A stretch of DNA of 64,000 nucleotides from positions 1-64,000 of the forward strand of contig JAFQQW010000061.1 of NCBI GenBank assembly GCA_017410375.1. Direction: 5' to 3'. This stretch comes from Clostridia bacterium (GTDB lineage Bacteria; Bacillota; Clostridia; RGIG6154). Under the pieces are notes generated by a model, which had not been told where the DNA came from, made no database searches, and was given only the letters and a program-made list of their open reading frames with translations. Each line of letters starts with the position of its first letter. Position 1 is the stretch's first letter. The position numbers were made by a program, and so were the translations under genes. Positions 43,277-51,965 of this stretch are shown one piece after another.

Positions 43277-43887
43277 AATGGATAAAATGGAGAACTCTTT
43301 TAATAACCTGCCTGGTTTGTCTGTCACCCATCGTACTTGGCATCGCCTTATGGGATGCTCTGCCCGATACCATGGCAATCCACTTCAACTTCTACAATCA
43401 GCCCGACAATTTTGCTCCGAAAGCCTTTGTGGTGTTCGTTCTTCCGTTTTTAATGGCCCTTTTGCAAATTATCAGCTGTCTGATTTATGACATCAATGCA
43501 AAAAAATATGGAGAACGCAAAAAGTTTGAACGGGTAACCAAGTGGATTGTTCCGCTTCTTACGGTTGTTTTGCAAGCGATTACCCTTGCCTACGGACTTG
43601 GAAAAAATATTGATATCCGAAAATGCGTACTGCTGATTCTCGGTATTATGTTTCTTGTAATCGGCAACTATCTGCCCAAGCTGGATTATGTAAAGAACGC
43701 CGATATGGACACTGAAAAAGCAAGGAAAATAAACCGTTTTATTGGATTTGAAACGGTGATTTTGGGTATATTAAGCCTTGTAAGTATATTTTTACCACCT
43801 GTTTTCTCCATTGTATGGCTGATTTTGCTGATTCCCTATGCCATAATCAGCATTGTCTACGGCATATATGTCGGGCGTGGGAAATAG
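43273..43887 (+). CDS. sdpI: SdpI-family membrane protein (DUF1648)
   Basis: 204 aa with six membrane segments. The N-terminal part holds the DUF1648 pattern (P-I-V-L-G-I-A-L-W-DALPDTMAIHFN then QPDNFAPKAFVVFVLP) and the C-terminal part the SdpI region (IGFETVILGILSLVSIF). In Bacillus, SdpI gives immunity to the toxin SdpC and signals to SdpR. No SdpC-like toxin gene lies next to it, so it may be a resistance gene against toxins of neighbours. The operon with SdpR is clear. Confidence 0.85.
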   Translation: MKWIKWRTLLITCLVCLSPIVLGIALWDALPDTMAIHFNFYNQPDNFAPKAFVVFVLPFLMALLQIISCLIYDINAKKYGERKKFERVTKWIVPLLTVVLQAITLAYGLGKNIDIRKCVLLILGIMFLVIGNYLPKLDYVKNADMDTEKARKINRFIGFETVILGILSLVSIFLPPVFSIVWLILLIPYAIISIVYGIYVGRGK

Positions 43888-43889
43888 GG

Positions 43890-43918
43890 TTGACAGCAAA
43901 GTAAAAATTTGGTAAAAT
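43890..43918 (+). promoter_or_regulatory. Promoter of the rubrerythrin gene
   Basis: TTGACA (43890-43895), 17-bp spacer, TAAAAT (43913-43918). Confidence 0.75.
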
Positions 43919-43948
43919 AAAGAAAAAACAAAAGGAGGATTTTAAGTT

Positions 43949-44482
43949 ATGGAATTAAAAGGATCTAAAACCGAACAAAATTTAAGAGAAGCATTTGCAG
44001 GCGAAAGCCAGGCAAGAAACAAGTATACCTACTTTGCATCGGTTGCAAAAAAGGAAGGCTATCAGCAGATTGCGGCAATTTTTGAACAGACCGCAAACAA
44101 CGAAAAGGAACACGCAAAATTGTGGTTTAAGGCTTTAGGCGCTTTGGGCGATACTGCACAGAATCTTGAAAGTGCCGCAGAAGGCGAAAACTACGAATGG
44201 ACCGATATGTATGCGCGTTTTGCAAAAGAAGCGGAAGAAGAAGGCTTTACCGCTCTGGCAGCACAGTTTAAAATGGTTGCAGAAATCGAAAAGACCCACG
44301 AAGAACGCTATCGCGCGCTGTTAAACAACGTGGAAATGAAGGCTGTTTTCGAAAAGGCAGAAGAAACCATGTGGGAATGCCGCAACTGCGGTCACCTGGT
44401 AATGGGCAAAAAGGCTCCCGAAATCTGTCCCGTTTGCGCACACCCTCAGGCATATTTTGAAGTCAGAAAAGAAAACTACTAA
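43949..44482 (+). CDS. Rubrerythrin
   Basis: 177 aa, normal length. The four-helix di-iron domain carries the Glu/His ligands ([35 protein letters not shown]). The C-terminal rubredoxin-like domain has CRNCG and CPVCAHP. It reduces hydrogen peroxide with electrons from NAD(P)H via rubredoxin-type partners, protecting an anaerobe. AAAGGAGG precedes the start; its terminator is at 44502-44527. Confidence 0.96.
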   Translation: MELKGSKTEQNLREAFAGESQARNKYTYFASVAKKEGYQQIAAIFEQTANNEKEHAKLWFKALGALGDTAQNLESAAEGENYEWTDMYARFAKEAEEEGFTALAAQFKMVAEIEKTHEERYRALLNNVEMKAVFEKAEETMWECRNCGHLVMGKKAPEICPVCAHPQAYFEVRKENY

Positions 44483-44501
44483 TCTGAAAACACAAATCAA
44501 A

Positions 44502-44527
44502 AAAGGACTTGCTCGCAAGTCCTTTTT
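44502..44527 (+). terminator. Terminator of the rubrerythrin gene
   Basis: AAAAGGACTTGC/GCAAGTCCTTTT hairpin followed by T-rich sequence. Confidence 0.9.
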
Positions 44528-44581
44528 CTTTATTTTAGAAAGATTTTACGTTTCAAAATAAGCAAAAAAGTGACATTTTTG

Positions 44582-44610
44582 TTGACAAAATTTTGTTTTT
44601 TCAATATAAT
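44582..44610 (+). promoter_or_regulatory. Promoter of the second AraC operon
   Basis: TTGACA (44582-44587), 17-bp spacer, TATAAT (44605-44610). ACAAAATTTTGT inside the spacer is a 12-bp palindrome and may be an operator. Confidence 0.8.
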
Positions 44611-44629
44611 AAAGACAGGAGGTGCAAAA

Positions 44630-45460
44630 ATGAAACAGATAACACTCACCGATTTATATACCATGCGATACATCACCCAATTGAGTGCAGTCACCAAGGA
44701 GCAATGGCGGGACGGATTCAAATGGAGCTTTGGGGACAAAAGAAACGGCAGCGTTTTATTATATGTAAATGCCTGCGAAATTGTGTATACTTTTAACAAC
44801 AAAATTCTGCTTACCGCAAAGCCCGGTGATTTTATATACATCCCGAGTGATTCAAGATACACATGTACGTTTAAAAACTGTGACACTTCTGCTCCCTATC
44901 AGGGTTTAAAAATAGATTTTCTGCTTTATGACATCCACGGTGAGCGTCTCTCGTTTTCGGACAAAATTACAAAGCTGAATGCGTTTTTTACATCAACCAC
45001 CCTGCATCGGATGGAAGAACTGCACCGTTTGCATAACATGCCCGAAAAGCCAGTCACCTGCGCCTGTGCAAAATTAGAGCTTCTGATTCACGAGATGGCA
45101 CTTTTGGAAAAGCAACAGGGCAAGGGCGGTCCGCGGTTTAGGGGCATTGTAAAGGGTATTGAGTATATGGAGCGAGACCCTGACCAGGATTTAAGCATTG
45201 CTGAAGTTGCCGCCATGTGTCCTGCCAGCACCAGCTGTTTTAACCGCTTGTTTAAAGAATACAGCGGTATGACCCCCATAGAATACCGATACGCCAAAAA
45301 AATTGAGCAGGCAAAGGCTTTACTGGCGCTGGATGAAGAAAACGTAAAATCCATCGCATACGCCTTAAAATTTGAGACTCCCTCTTATTTTTGCCGGATG
45401 TTCAAGAAAAAGACAGGCATGACCCCGAAAGCCTATCGGGATAGTTTAAAGAAAGAATAG
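44630..45460 (+). CDS. AraC-family transcriptional regulator, second copy
   Basis: 276 aa from the ATG at 44630, which has AGGAGG 6-7 nt upstream; the longer frame from 44570 overlaps the promoter. The N-terminal cupin-like sensor (GSVLLYVNACEIVYTFN, KPGDFIYIPSDSRYTC) is followed by a C-terminal double helix-turn-helix (DLSIAEVAAMCPASTSCFNRLFKEYSGM; NVKSIAYALKFETPSYFCRMFKKKTGM). It starts an operon with the GH37/63-like gene 4 nt downstream and so probably controls it. Confidence 0.92.
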   Translation: MKQITLTDLYTMRYITQLSAVTKEQWRDGFKWSFGDKRNGSVLLYVNACEIVYTFNNKILLTAKPGDFIYIPSDSRYTCTFKNCDTSAPYQGLKIDFLLYDIHGERLSFSDKITKLNAFFTSTTLHRMEELHRLHNMPEKPVTCACAKLELLIHEMALLEKQQGKGGPRFRGIVKGIEYMERDPDQDLSIAEVAAMCPASTSCFNRLFKEYSGMTPIEYRYAKKIEQAKALLALDEENVKSIAYALKFETPSYFCRMFKKKTGMTPKAYRDSLKKE

Positions 45461-45464
45461 AGAG

Positions 45465-46646
45465 ATGGGTATGCATATACAAAAAGCAAAAGAGCTATAT
45501 AAACACGCAGAGGAAGTCTTATTTACAAAGAATCTAACCACCTTTGCAGGGCATGACGGAAGCCTGCTTCGCATTTCGGACACCTATTCGGGGGTGTGGC
45601 TGGAGCATGCCTATGACCCGGTGGTTTTTGCCTCATTATATCCTGAAAAAAAGGATGTTGCCCTATCCCAGGCACGGATATTTTTGGAAAATCAGACAGC
45701 TGACGGACAGCTCCCTGCTCTGGTACGGGATGCAGGGGATGATTGGAATAGCGGCAAAGTATTTGTAAGCTACAAGCATATTCAGGAATGCGTTTCCTTT
45801 GCCGAATTATGTTATGAAACTTACCTTTTAACTAAGGACAAAGCATTTCTTGCCGAGGCGTATGCTGCCCTTTGCAAATGGGATGCCTGGCTTTGCCAAA
45901 ACAGACAGTCCCAAAATTCAGGACTGATTGAAACCCTTTGCGAATGGGACACGGGGCATGATAATGCTTTGCGCCTTAAAGGTGCTCCGCACGATGTGGA
46001 CGGTTTTTCGGCCGAACATCCCTTTTTACCATTGCTTTCGCCCGACATGAACGCGGTGTTTTACGGTGACCGTATTGCCCTTTCCAAAATGGCAGATTTG
46101 CTTGGGAAGCCCAAGGAAAGCAAGGCGTGGGCTGACAAGGCAAAGACGGTAAAGGAAAAAATGTTTTCTCTGCTGTATGACGAGAAAGACCAGTTCTTCT
46201 ATGACCTGGACAAAAACGGAAATTTCCGCAAATTCAAAAGCATCGGAATCACCAATGTATTCCAGGAGCATCTTTTATCGCAGGAACAGTTTGACGAAAT
46301 TTATAACCGCTATTTCACAGACGAAAAAGAGTTTAAAACCAAAATTCCGTTCCCTGCCCTTTCGGTAAGTGACCCAAACTTTATACAGAATATGACGGGG
46401 AATTCCTGGAATTTCTATGCAGAGGCGTTGGTTGCGCTCCGTGCCGCACGATGGATGCCCCATTACGGAAAACAAGCCGACTATGAGAATTTATTAAAGG
46501 TATGGATTGAGGCATACACCGCATCCGACTTACCTTTTGGGCAGGAATTCCACCCCTTGACAGGTGCCCCGTCCGACAGTTCGCCCAACTATTCGTCTGC
46601 AATGCTGTTTTTCATCCGCGCGATGCGTGAACTGAAATATGTGTGA
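45465..46646 (+). CDS. Alpha/alpha-toroid glycosidase, GH37/GH63-like
   Basis: 393 aa without signal peptide, so cytosolic. A sequence of helix pairs and the motifs GVWLEHAYDPVVFA, LIETLCEWDTGHDNALRL and FNFYAEALVALRAARWMPHYG-like segment (positions ~320-345) are typical of trehalase-like (GH37) or glucosidase/mannosylglycerate hydrolase-like (GH63) enzymes. The exact substrate is unknown. It follows the AraC gene by 4 nt and is probably translated as a pair. The RBS is weak and the ATG at 45471 is a possible alternative start. Confidence 0.75.
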   Translation: MGMHIQKAKELYKHAEEVLFTKNLTTFAGHDGSLLRISDTYSGVWLEHAYDPVVFASLYPEKKDVALSQARIFLENQTADGQLPALVRDAGDDWNSGKVFVSYKHIQECVSFAELCYETYLLTKDKAFLAEAYAALCKWDAWLCQNRQSQNSGLIETLCEWDTGHDNALRLKGAPHDVDGFSAEHPFLPLLSPDMNAVFYGDRIALSKMADLLGKPKESKAWADKAKTVKEKMFSLLYDEKDQFFYDLDKNGNFRKFKSIGITNVFQEHLLSQEQFDEIYNRYFTDEKEFKTKIPFPALSVSDPNFIQNMTGNSWNFYAEALVALRAARWMPHYGKQADYENLLKVWIEAYTASDLPFGQEFHPLTGAPSDSSPNYSSAMLFFIRAMRELKYV

Positions 46647-46749
46647 ACAAAATGATACCAAATGCGGAAGATTTGCTAAAGACATATAAAAAAAGTGTGC
46701 TATACTATACATAGACGTATATTTCATTTAAGTTTAAGGGGGAAACTTC

Positions 46750-48690
46750 ATGAAAATCAGCGTTTCGAATGACAACGAAGCAATCCGTTATGCAAAAGAT
46801 GAGCTTAAAAAATACATTAAATTAATGGGATGCAGCGAAGCGAATGCAGATATCACATTAAAACTGCTTGAAAATCCCGATGTAGAGGATGTATTTTTCG
46901 ATGACCTTTTTGATATTAACATTCAAAACGGTAAAGGGTATATTGCAGGCAGTAACCCCCGAAGCGTGCTTTTTGGTGTGTACGAATATTTAAAATCCTG
47001 CGGTTGCCGTTTCATCCGTCCCGGTAAAGACGGCGATTTTATTCCGCAATTTGATATTTTAAAGCACACTTTTACCTGCACGAAAAAAGCAGAATTAAAA
47101 ATTCGCTGTCAAATGATTGAAGGTGCCATCTCGGTAGAACATACGCTGGATTCTATAGACTTTATGGCGAAAAATTATTATAATTCCTTTTACATTCAAT
47201 TTGTGCATCCTTACTCTTTTTACCGGCGGTGGTACGAACATCAGTACAGCAAAACCAAGCAACCCGAAAATGTTTCTTATGCCGAAATGGAAGAATTTAC
47301 AGACCGCATTGAATGTGCAGTTAAACAAAGAGGACTACTTTTGCACAATTTAGGGCACGGTTATTTGTTTGAGCCTTTCGGCATCCGCCATTATGGTGTA
47401 CAAAACAACCTTTCTCTTCCCGAGGAGGTCAAACAATATGTAGCGTTGGTAGACGGAAAGCGTGACATACACGGCGGTTCCATCAACTACACCCAGCTTT
47501 GTAACTCTAATCCCAAAGTTCGTAAAATATTAGTTGACTATATGGTTCAGTTTTTAAAGGAACGCCCGCGTACCGATGTTTTGCGTGTGCTTTTAGCAGA
47601 CGGTGTCAACAACCAATGTGAATGCGACGAATGCAGAAAGCTTACGCCCTCGGACTATTTTGTTATGTTTATGAATGAATTAGACGAAGCGTTTACCAAA
47701 GAAGGCATACAAACAAAAATCTTTTTCTCCCTTTATGTAGACATTTTGTGGCCGCCTGTTCGGGAATATATTAAAAACAGCAACAGATTTTTTGCAAATG
47801 TTGCTTTTACAAAAAGCAAAGACAAACCCTCTGCCGAGAAAATTCCTGCTTTCGAACTGAATAAATACAATCCGTTCCGTGGCGGGACAGTAACGTCACT
47901 TGATTATATGGATGCCTGGAAGCCGTATTACAAGGGTTTGTTTTCAACCACTTCATACTGTATGTACGCAAGTCATTTTTACGACCCGGGACTTTTTGAA
48001 CTTTCGGAGAACTTTGCATCGGATGTGCCGGAAATGAAAAAATTAAATCTGGTTGGTGTTACTTCCTGCCAGACCATGCGCTATGGGTTCCCTACAGCAC
48101 TTCCCAATGCAACAATGGGTGCCGTAACCTTTGACAACAATTTTGACTTTGAAGGCTTTACCGATGCATATTTTGAGGGTGCCTACGGTAAAGACTGGCA
48201 AAAAGCAAAGGCTTATTTAAAAGAAATTACAAAGCGTTTTTCTCCGTCTTCGCTGAAAATTGACGAAGATGTAGTGCTTCAGGACACAGATCCCGAAACG
48301 GATGCGCCCATTGTCAAAAAAAGCTATGTTGGAAACCCCGAGGTGCAAAAAAACTTAAAGAGCATTTCCTCTTTTGTAGACAGCTTTATGCCAACCGTTG
48401 AAAACCGTTTGAATGAACAAAATCCCTGCCACAAGCTTTCGTGGGAATATTTAAAATACCACGGTGAATTCTGCAAGCGATATGCCCAAATTTTCTATAA
48501 TTTCTCTGAAAAAGATGTGGAAACTGCATACATCAATGTAGAAAATATGATGCAATGGCTTTCCGAAACAGAAGACATTTTTGGCAGACATTTTGATATG
48601 TTCCTGCTCAATCACCGCATTCTGCGTATCACCATTATCCGTATGCGACGGAAATTGGGACTCCCTGATACAATTGAATTAAAGAAATAA
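46750..48690 (+). CDS. DUF4838-type glycoside hydrolase-like protein
   Basis: 646 aa, no signal peptide. The N-terminal ~85 residues (AIRYAKDELKKYIKLMG...VLFGVYEYLKSCGCRF) resemble the N-terminal domains of GH20 and GH67 enzymes. From ~100 the region with SNPKVRKILVDYMVQFL, ADGVNNQCECDECRKLTPSD and KIFFSLYVDILWPP matches DUF4838, seen in many gut carbohydrate gene clusters. The enzymatic role is unproven; an exo-acting glucuronidase- or hexosaminidase-like role would fit. Promoter TATACT lies near 46698. It is a separate unit after the AraC operon. Confidence 0.8.
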   Translation: MKISVSNDNEAIRYAKDELKKYIKLMGCSEANADITLKLLENPDVEDVFFDDLFDINIQNGKGYIAGSNPRSVLFGVYEYLKSCGCRFIRPGKDGDFIPQFDILKHTFTCTKKAELKIRCQMIEGAISVEHTLDSIDFMAKNYYNSFYIQFVHPYSFYRRWYEHQYSKTKQPENVSYAEMEEFTDRIECAVKQRGLLLHNLGHGYLFEPFGIRHYGVQNNLSLPEEVKQYVALVDGKRDIHGGSINYTQLCNSNPKVRKILVDYMVQFLKERPRTDVLRVLLADGVNNQCECDECRKLTPSDYFVMFMNELDEAFTKEGIQTKIFFSLYVDILWPPVREYIKNSNRFFANVAFTKSKDKPSAEKIPAFELNKYNPFRGGTVTSLDYMDAWKPYYKGLFSTTSYCMYASHFYDPGLFELSENFASDVPEMKKLNLVGVTSCQTMRYGFPTALPNATMGAVTFDNNFDFEGFTDAYFEGAYGKDWQKAKAYLKEITKRFSPSSLKIDEDVVLQDTDPETDAPIVKKSYVGNPEVQKNLKSISSFVDSFMPTVENRLNEQNPCHKLSWEYLKYHGEFCKRYAQIFYNFSEKDVETAYINVENMMQWLSETEDIFGRHFDMFLLNHRILRITIIRMRRKLGLPDTIELKK

Positions 48691-48724
48691 AAAAATGCTG
48701 AACGGAAATCCGTTCAGCATTTTT
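48690..48724. terminator. Bidirectional terminator
   Basis: AAATGCTGAACGGA/TCCGTTCAGCATTT hairpin between the convergent ends of the DUF4838 and GH16 genes, A-rich before and T-rich after. Confidence 0.9.
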
Positions 48725-48725
48725 A

Positions 48726-51398
48726 TTAGTAGATACTGTTTATGCCGTTATAAAGTGTGTCGGAGGGCTGATAGATTTTGTTGCCGATGATTACGATATC
48801 ATCCGGCACAAAGGTAACCTTTTGGCCCAGACCCTCAGATACGGCACGGACGGGAACAAGTGTTCTTCCGTTTTCTTCGTATGCAGGGGCATCTAAGGTA
48901 TAGGGCGCACCGTTAATCAGCATTTGGTCGCTTCCGATTTGCAACGCGATGGTATTTTCACCCATGGTAATGGTAATGGCACGGGTTGCATCGTCATAGC
49001 CGACCGTTGCCCCGAGTGCTTCTGCGATAAAGCGGATGGGCACCATAGTGCGGTCATTTAAAAGCTTGGGCATAACATCGGGATTGCTTTCGTCCACCGA
49101 AACCTTTTTGCCGTAGGTCAGCGCTTTGTTGTTGTCAAGCTTTAAGATGAGGGCATCACGCAGGGTAATGGCACTGTCGTCCGCAATTGCTGCTGCAGAG
49201 GCACGGACTAAACCGCCGTATTCGGTATCAATGGTCACGTTGATTGTATCGCCTGCTTTGGCTGTAACTCTGCCAAGCTTAATCCAGCCGCGCGCACCGG
49301 AGGTGTCTACCGTTTTGTCCACCTTCTGTCCGTTGTGCTCATACCAGATATGCACGCCTGTACCCGACTTGGGATGACCCACATTATAGTACAAAACATC
49401 GTACTCGGCATCCTTTTCGGCGGTCATGGTGTAGGTTGCACTTGCGGTTTCGTCGTTAAATTCGTTGGCATACTGGGTTTTTAAGCCATTGTAGCCGGGC
49501 TGACTGCTCTTTTTCCAGGGGCCTTCCAGCACTGCGTTTACCACAGGGTCTTTCGGTTCGCCGTTATAGGATGCAATTTCGCCGAAGGATACGTCGGACA
49601 CATCCATGGAATACCGTCTTGCAGGCTCGGTTTCCCAGCCGGTGGTGCAATAGAAATTCGGGTCGTCGATAAGAATCCACTGGTCCTTGGTTGCTTCGGA
49701 AATGAACTCGATATAAAGCTCGTTATCGGTTACTTCAATATTTTCAAAGGAAAGCTTTACCATTTTATCGGATGCCGGGATGTCCTTTTCCAAAACGGTT
49801 TCACCGTTGAAGCCGGAAAGACGAACCTTTGCGGTTTTCTGTCCGCCCGAGGACATGGCATACACATCAAAGTTATAATTGCCGTTTGCAATATAGTAAA
49901 GGCGCTGGGCGGTGGTTACATTATAATCCTTGTCCGAGCGGTGTGCCAGAACATTGTTGCCTCCAACCGCATGGTCGCTGTATTCTACCGTGCTTGCTTC
50001 CGCGTCGCCGATTTCCATCCAGCAAACGGGGTCCTGCGGGTCGGTGCCCTGACCGAAGTCGGGATTCTGATTGAATTCAAATTCATAACCACTGATTAAG
50101 TTGATGTTTTTCATGGGTGCCGCAAAGAAGCGGAAATAGTCCCAGGTTACATCTGCGGGGAATTTGGATTTGTCAATCTCGATGGTGTTGGACAGGTCTA
50201 AGTTTGCAAGACCTGTAATCCACACATTCTGCTGTGCGTTGTGGAACACGATATCGTCACGGGTTTTGTGCTGAATCAGCTTGCCGTTTAAGTACCAGTT
50301 GATTTCATTGGGCAGCCATTCATAGGCAAACACAAATTCCTGCGAGGTTAAATAGTCGCGTACCGGCTGGAACGCAAAGCTTTTGTGTTCACCGATTTTC
50401 TGTACAGCATTACAGGTAATATCGTAAGGCATATCCGAATCGATTTCATAGCCGTCCAGTTCATACACCAGGTTGTTTTTGGGATAAACCACGCCATCAC
50501 CTTTTCTGCCCATAGACCAGAAAGAGGAGTGTACACCGCCTGTTTCGGAAAACAGTCTGCAGGTGATTTCATAATAGCCGTAGCCGAAAAGGTCTTTGGA
50601 GATGATACCACCGCCCGTAATCATTTCTTTGCCGTCAATGGTATCAAAATAAATGTTTTGTACAAGCTTGCCGTCTTTAATTTCCACATTTTCGGGACGA
50701 TTCATACCGCCAAGTCTTTCACCTGTACGGTAGTTCCATACGTTTTCGTTTAATTTGTCCCCTTCAAACTCGTCTGCAAAAACCAAAACATAGTTTTCGT
50801 TGGGTACGTTGGCATAAACGGACGGGTCAACGGTTGCGGGGTCAATTACAATTTTTTCACCGCGGACAACCGTTTCGGGTTCTTCGGGCTGTTCGGGTTT
50901 CTGCGTTTCGGCAGGCTTGGATTCGGGCAGAACAACGGGCGTACCGTCTGAGGGTACAAGCTTTGCCGCGCCCAAACGGTAGTTAGGCTTAACGGTACCG
51001 CTCAGATAGCTTTCTGTTCCGTCAAATTCGTAAATACCGAGTGAGGTCCAGCCGGTTTCGCCTGTTTTTAAATTAAGGGTTGCAATGGGGGCTGTTTGTC
51101 CGTTCTGGGTAAACAGAATTTCCATGGCATCGGTGCTTTTTTCATGCACGCACTTCCAGAAAAACAGCTCATATTTTCCGGGTGTGGGCACTTTTAAGTC
51201 AATTTTAAAGGTTGCTTTGCCGTCAGAGCTCCAGATGTGTGCCTCTCCGTCATAATTCGGAACGGCTTTGGATTTGCCCCAGGTTCCGGTGGTTTCGGAA
51301 ACCGGGAAAATCAGTTCTGCATCTTCTGCCAGCACGGGCAGAGCGATTGTGGATGCACAAAGCATAATCGCAAGACACAAGCAAAGTAATTTTTTCAT
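48726..51398 (-). CDS. Secreted GH16-family endoglycosidase with C-terminal PF07833 pair
   Basis: 890 aa from the ATG at 51398, with AGGAGGG about 8 nt upstream; the longer frame from 51449 is rejected. Signal peptide 1-24, a CBM-like region 27-150, a Pro/Glu linker to ~180. Residues ~200-430 form a GH16 domain: FADEFEGDKLNENVW, and the catalytic ExDxxE as ELDGYE (E313, D315, E318). GH16 enzymes cut beta-1,3 or beta-1,4 glucans or galactans. A further beta-sandwich (~435-620), an unassigned domain (~630-750) and a PF07833 pair (~755-880; NDRTMVPIRFIAEALG) follow. The exact substrate is unknown. It probably works with P1-P4 outside the cell. Confidence 0.92.
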   Translation of the reverse strand: MKKLLCLCLAIMLCASTIALPVLAEDAELIFPVSETTGTWGKSKAVPNYDGEAHIWSSDGKATFKIDLKVPTPGKYELFFWKCVHEKSTDAMEILFTQNGQTAPIATLNLKTGETGWTSLGIYEFDGTESYLSGTVKPNYRLGAAKLVPSDGTPVVLPESKPAETQKPEQPEEPETVVRGEKIVIDPATVDPSVYANVPNENYVLVFADEFEGDKLNENVWNYRTGERLGGMNRPENVEIKDGKLVQNIYFDTIDGKEMITGGGIISKDLFGYGYYEITCRLFSETGGVHSSFWSMGRKGDGVVYPKNNLVYELDGYEIDSDMPYDITCNAVQKIGEHKSFAFQPVRDYLTSQEFVFAYEWLPNEINWYLNGKLIQHKTRDDIVFHNAQQNVWITGLANLDLSNTIEIDKSKFPADVTWDYFRFFAAPMKNINLISGYEFEFNQNPDFGQGTDPQDPVCWMEIGDAEASTVEYSDHAVGGNNVLAHRSDKDYNVTTAQRLYYIANGNYNFDVYAMSSGGQKTAKVRLSGFNGETVLEKDIPASDKMVKLSFENIEVTDNELYIEFISEATKDQWILIDDPNFYCTTGWETEPARRYSMDVSDVSFGEIASYNGEPKDPVVNAVLEGPWKKSSQPGYNGLKTQYANEFNDETASATYTMTAEKDAEYDVLYYNVGHPKSGTGVHIWYEHNGQKVDKTVDTSGARGWIKLGRVTAKAGDTINVTIDTEYGGLVRASAAAIADDSAITLRDALILKLDNNKALTYGKKVSVDESNPDVMPKLLNDRTMVPIRFIAEALGATVGYDDATRAITITMGENTIALQIGSDQMLINGAPYTLDAPAYEENGRTLVPVRAVSEGLGQKVTFVPDDIVIIGNKIYQPSDTLYNGINSIY

Positions 51399-51593
51399 AT
51401 ATATTTCCCTCCTGCTTTTTGCATTTTCCGAAAAAATGCATTCTTTCAACTACAGAATAGCACTTTTCTTAGAAAAAATCTACTTTTTTCTTTGCAATCC
51501 ATTCCGTTTTTTTGCAAAAGTTAGCGTGGTATGTGAAACAGAGCGTGCATTTTTACCAAAAAATCAAGTAAAAGTCATCTAAGCGCTTCGCAC

Positions 51594-51863
51594 GGCATGG
51601 CGGAAGGAGCAAGCCCCTTCCCTGCACGAAACCCTCTATCCTATATTACGGCGCTATACATATCATCCGCTCAAGCCAGAGATTCTTCGCTTTGCTCAGA
51701 ATGACGCGAGCAAAGTGCTCTTCCCGTAAAAAGTTATCTGCGTGCTTCGTGGGCATGGCGGAAGGAGCAAGCCCCTTCCCTACACGAAAACTTCTATCCT
51801 ATATTACGGTGCTATACATATCATCCGCTCAAGCCAGAGATTCTTCGCTTTGCTCAGAATGAC
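51594..51863. repeat. Tandem duplication of ~112-bp dispersed repeat
   Basis: 51594-51705 and 51752-51863 are near-identical copies with a 158-bp period. Each contains GGCATGGCGGAAGGAGCAAG, CTATCCTATATTACGG and an inverted copy of the GCGAAGAATC repeat. The gene-free stretch 51399-51965 otherwise holds the GH16 promoter region and the SGNH gene terminator. Confidence 0.9.
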
Positions 51864-51911
51864 AAGCATAATTTCAACTTGCGGTTAAGCGACTTTTTTG
51901 ACGGTCTAAAA

Positions 51912-51947
51912 GAAAACAACAACGCATTTTACGTTGTTGTTTTCTTT
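51912..51947 (-). terminator. Terminator of the secreted SGNH gene
   Basis: AAAACAACAACG/CGTTGTTGTTTT hairpin around TATTTTA-like loop, with T-rich sequence in the minus direction. Confidence 0.8.
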
Positions 51948-51965
51948 ACAGTCTCTTTTATTTTG

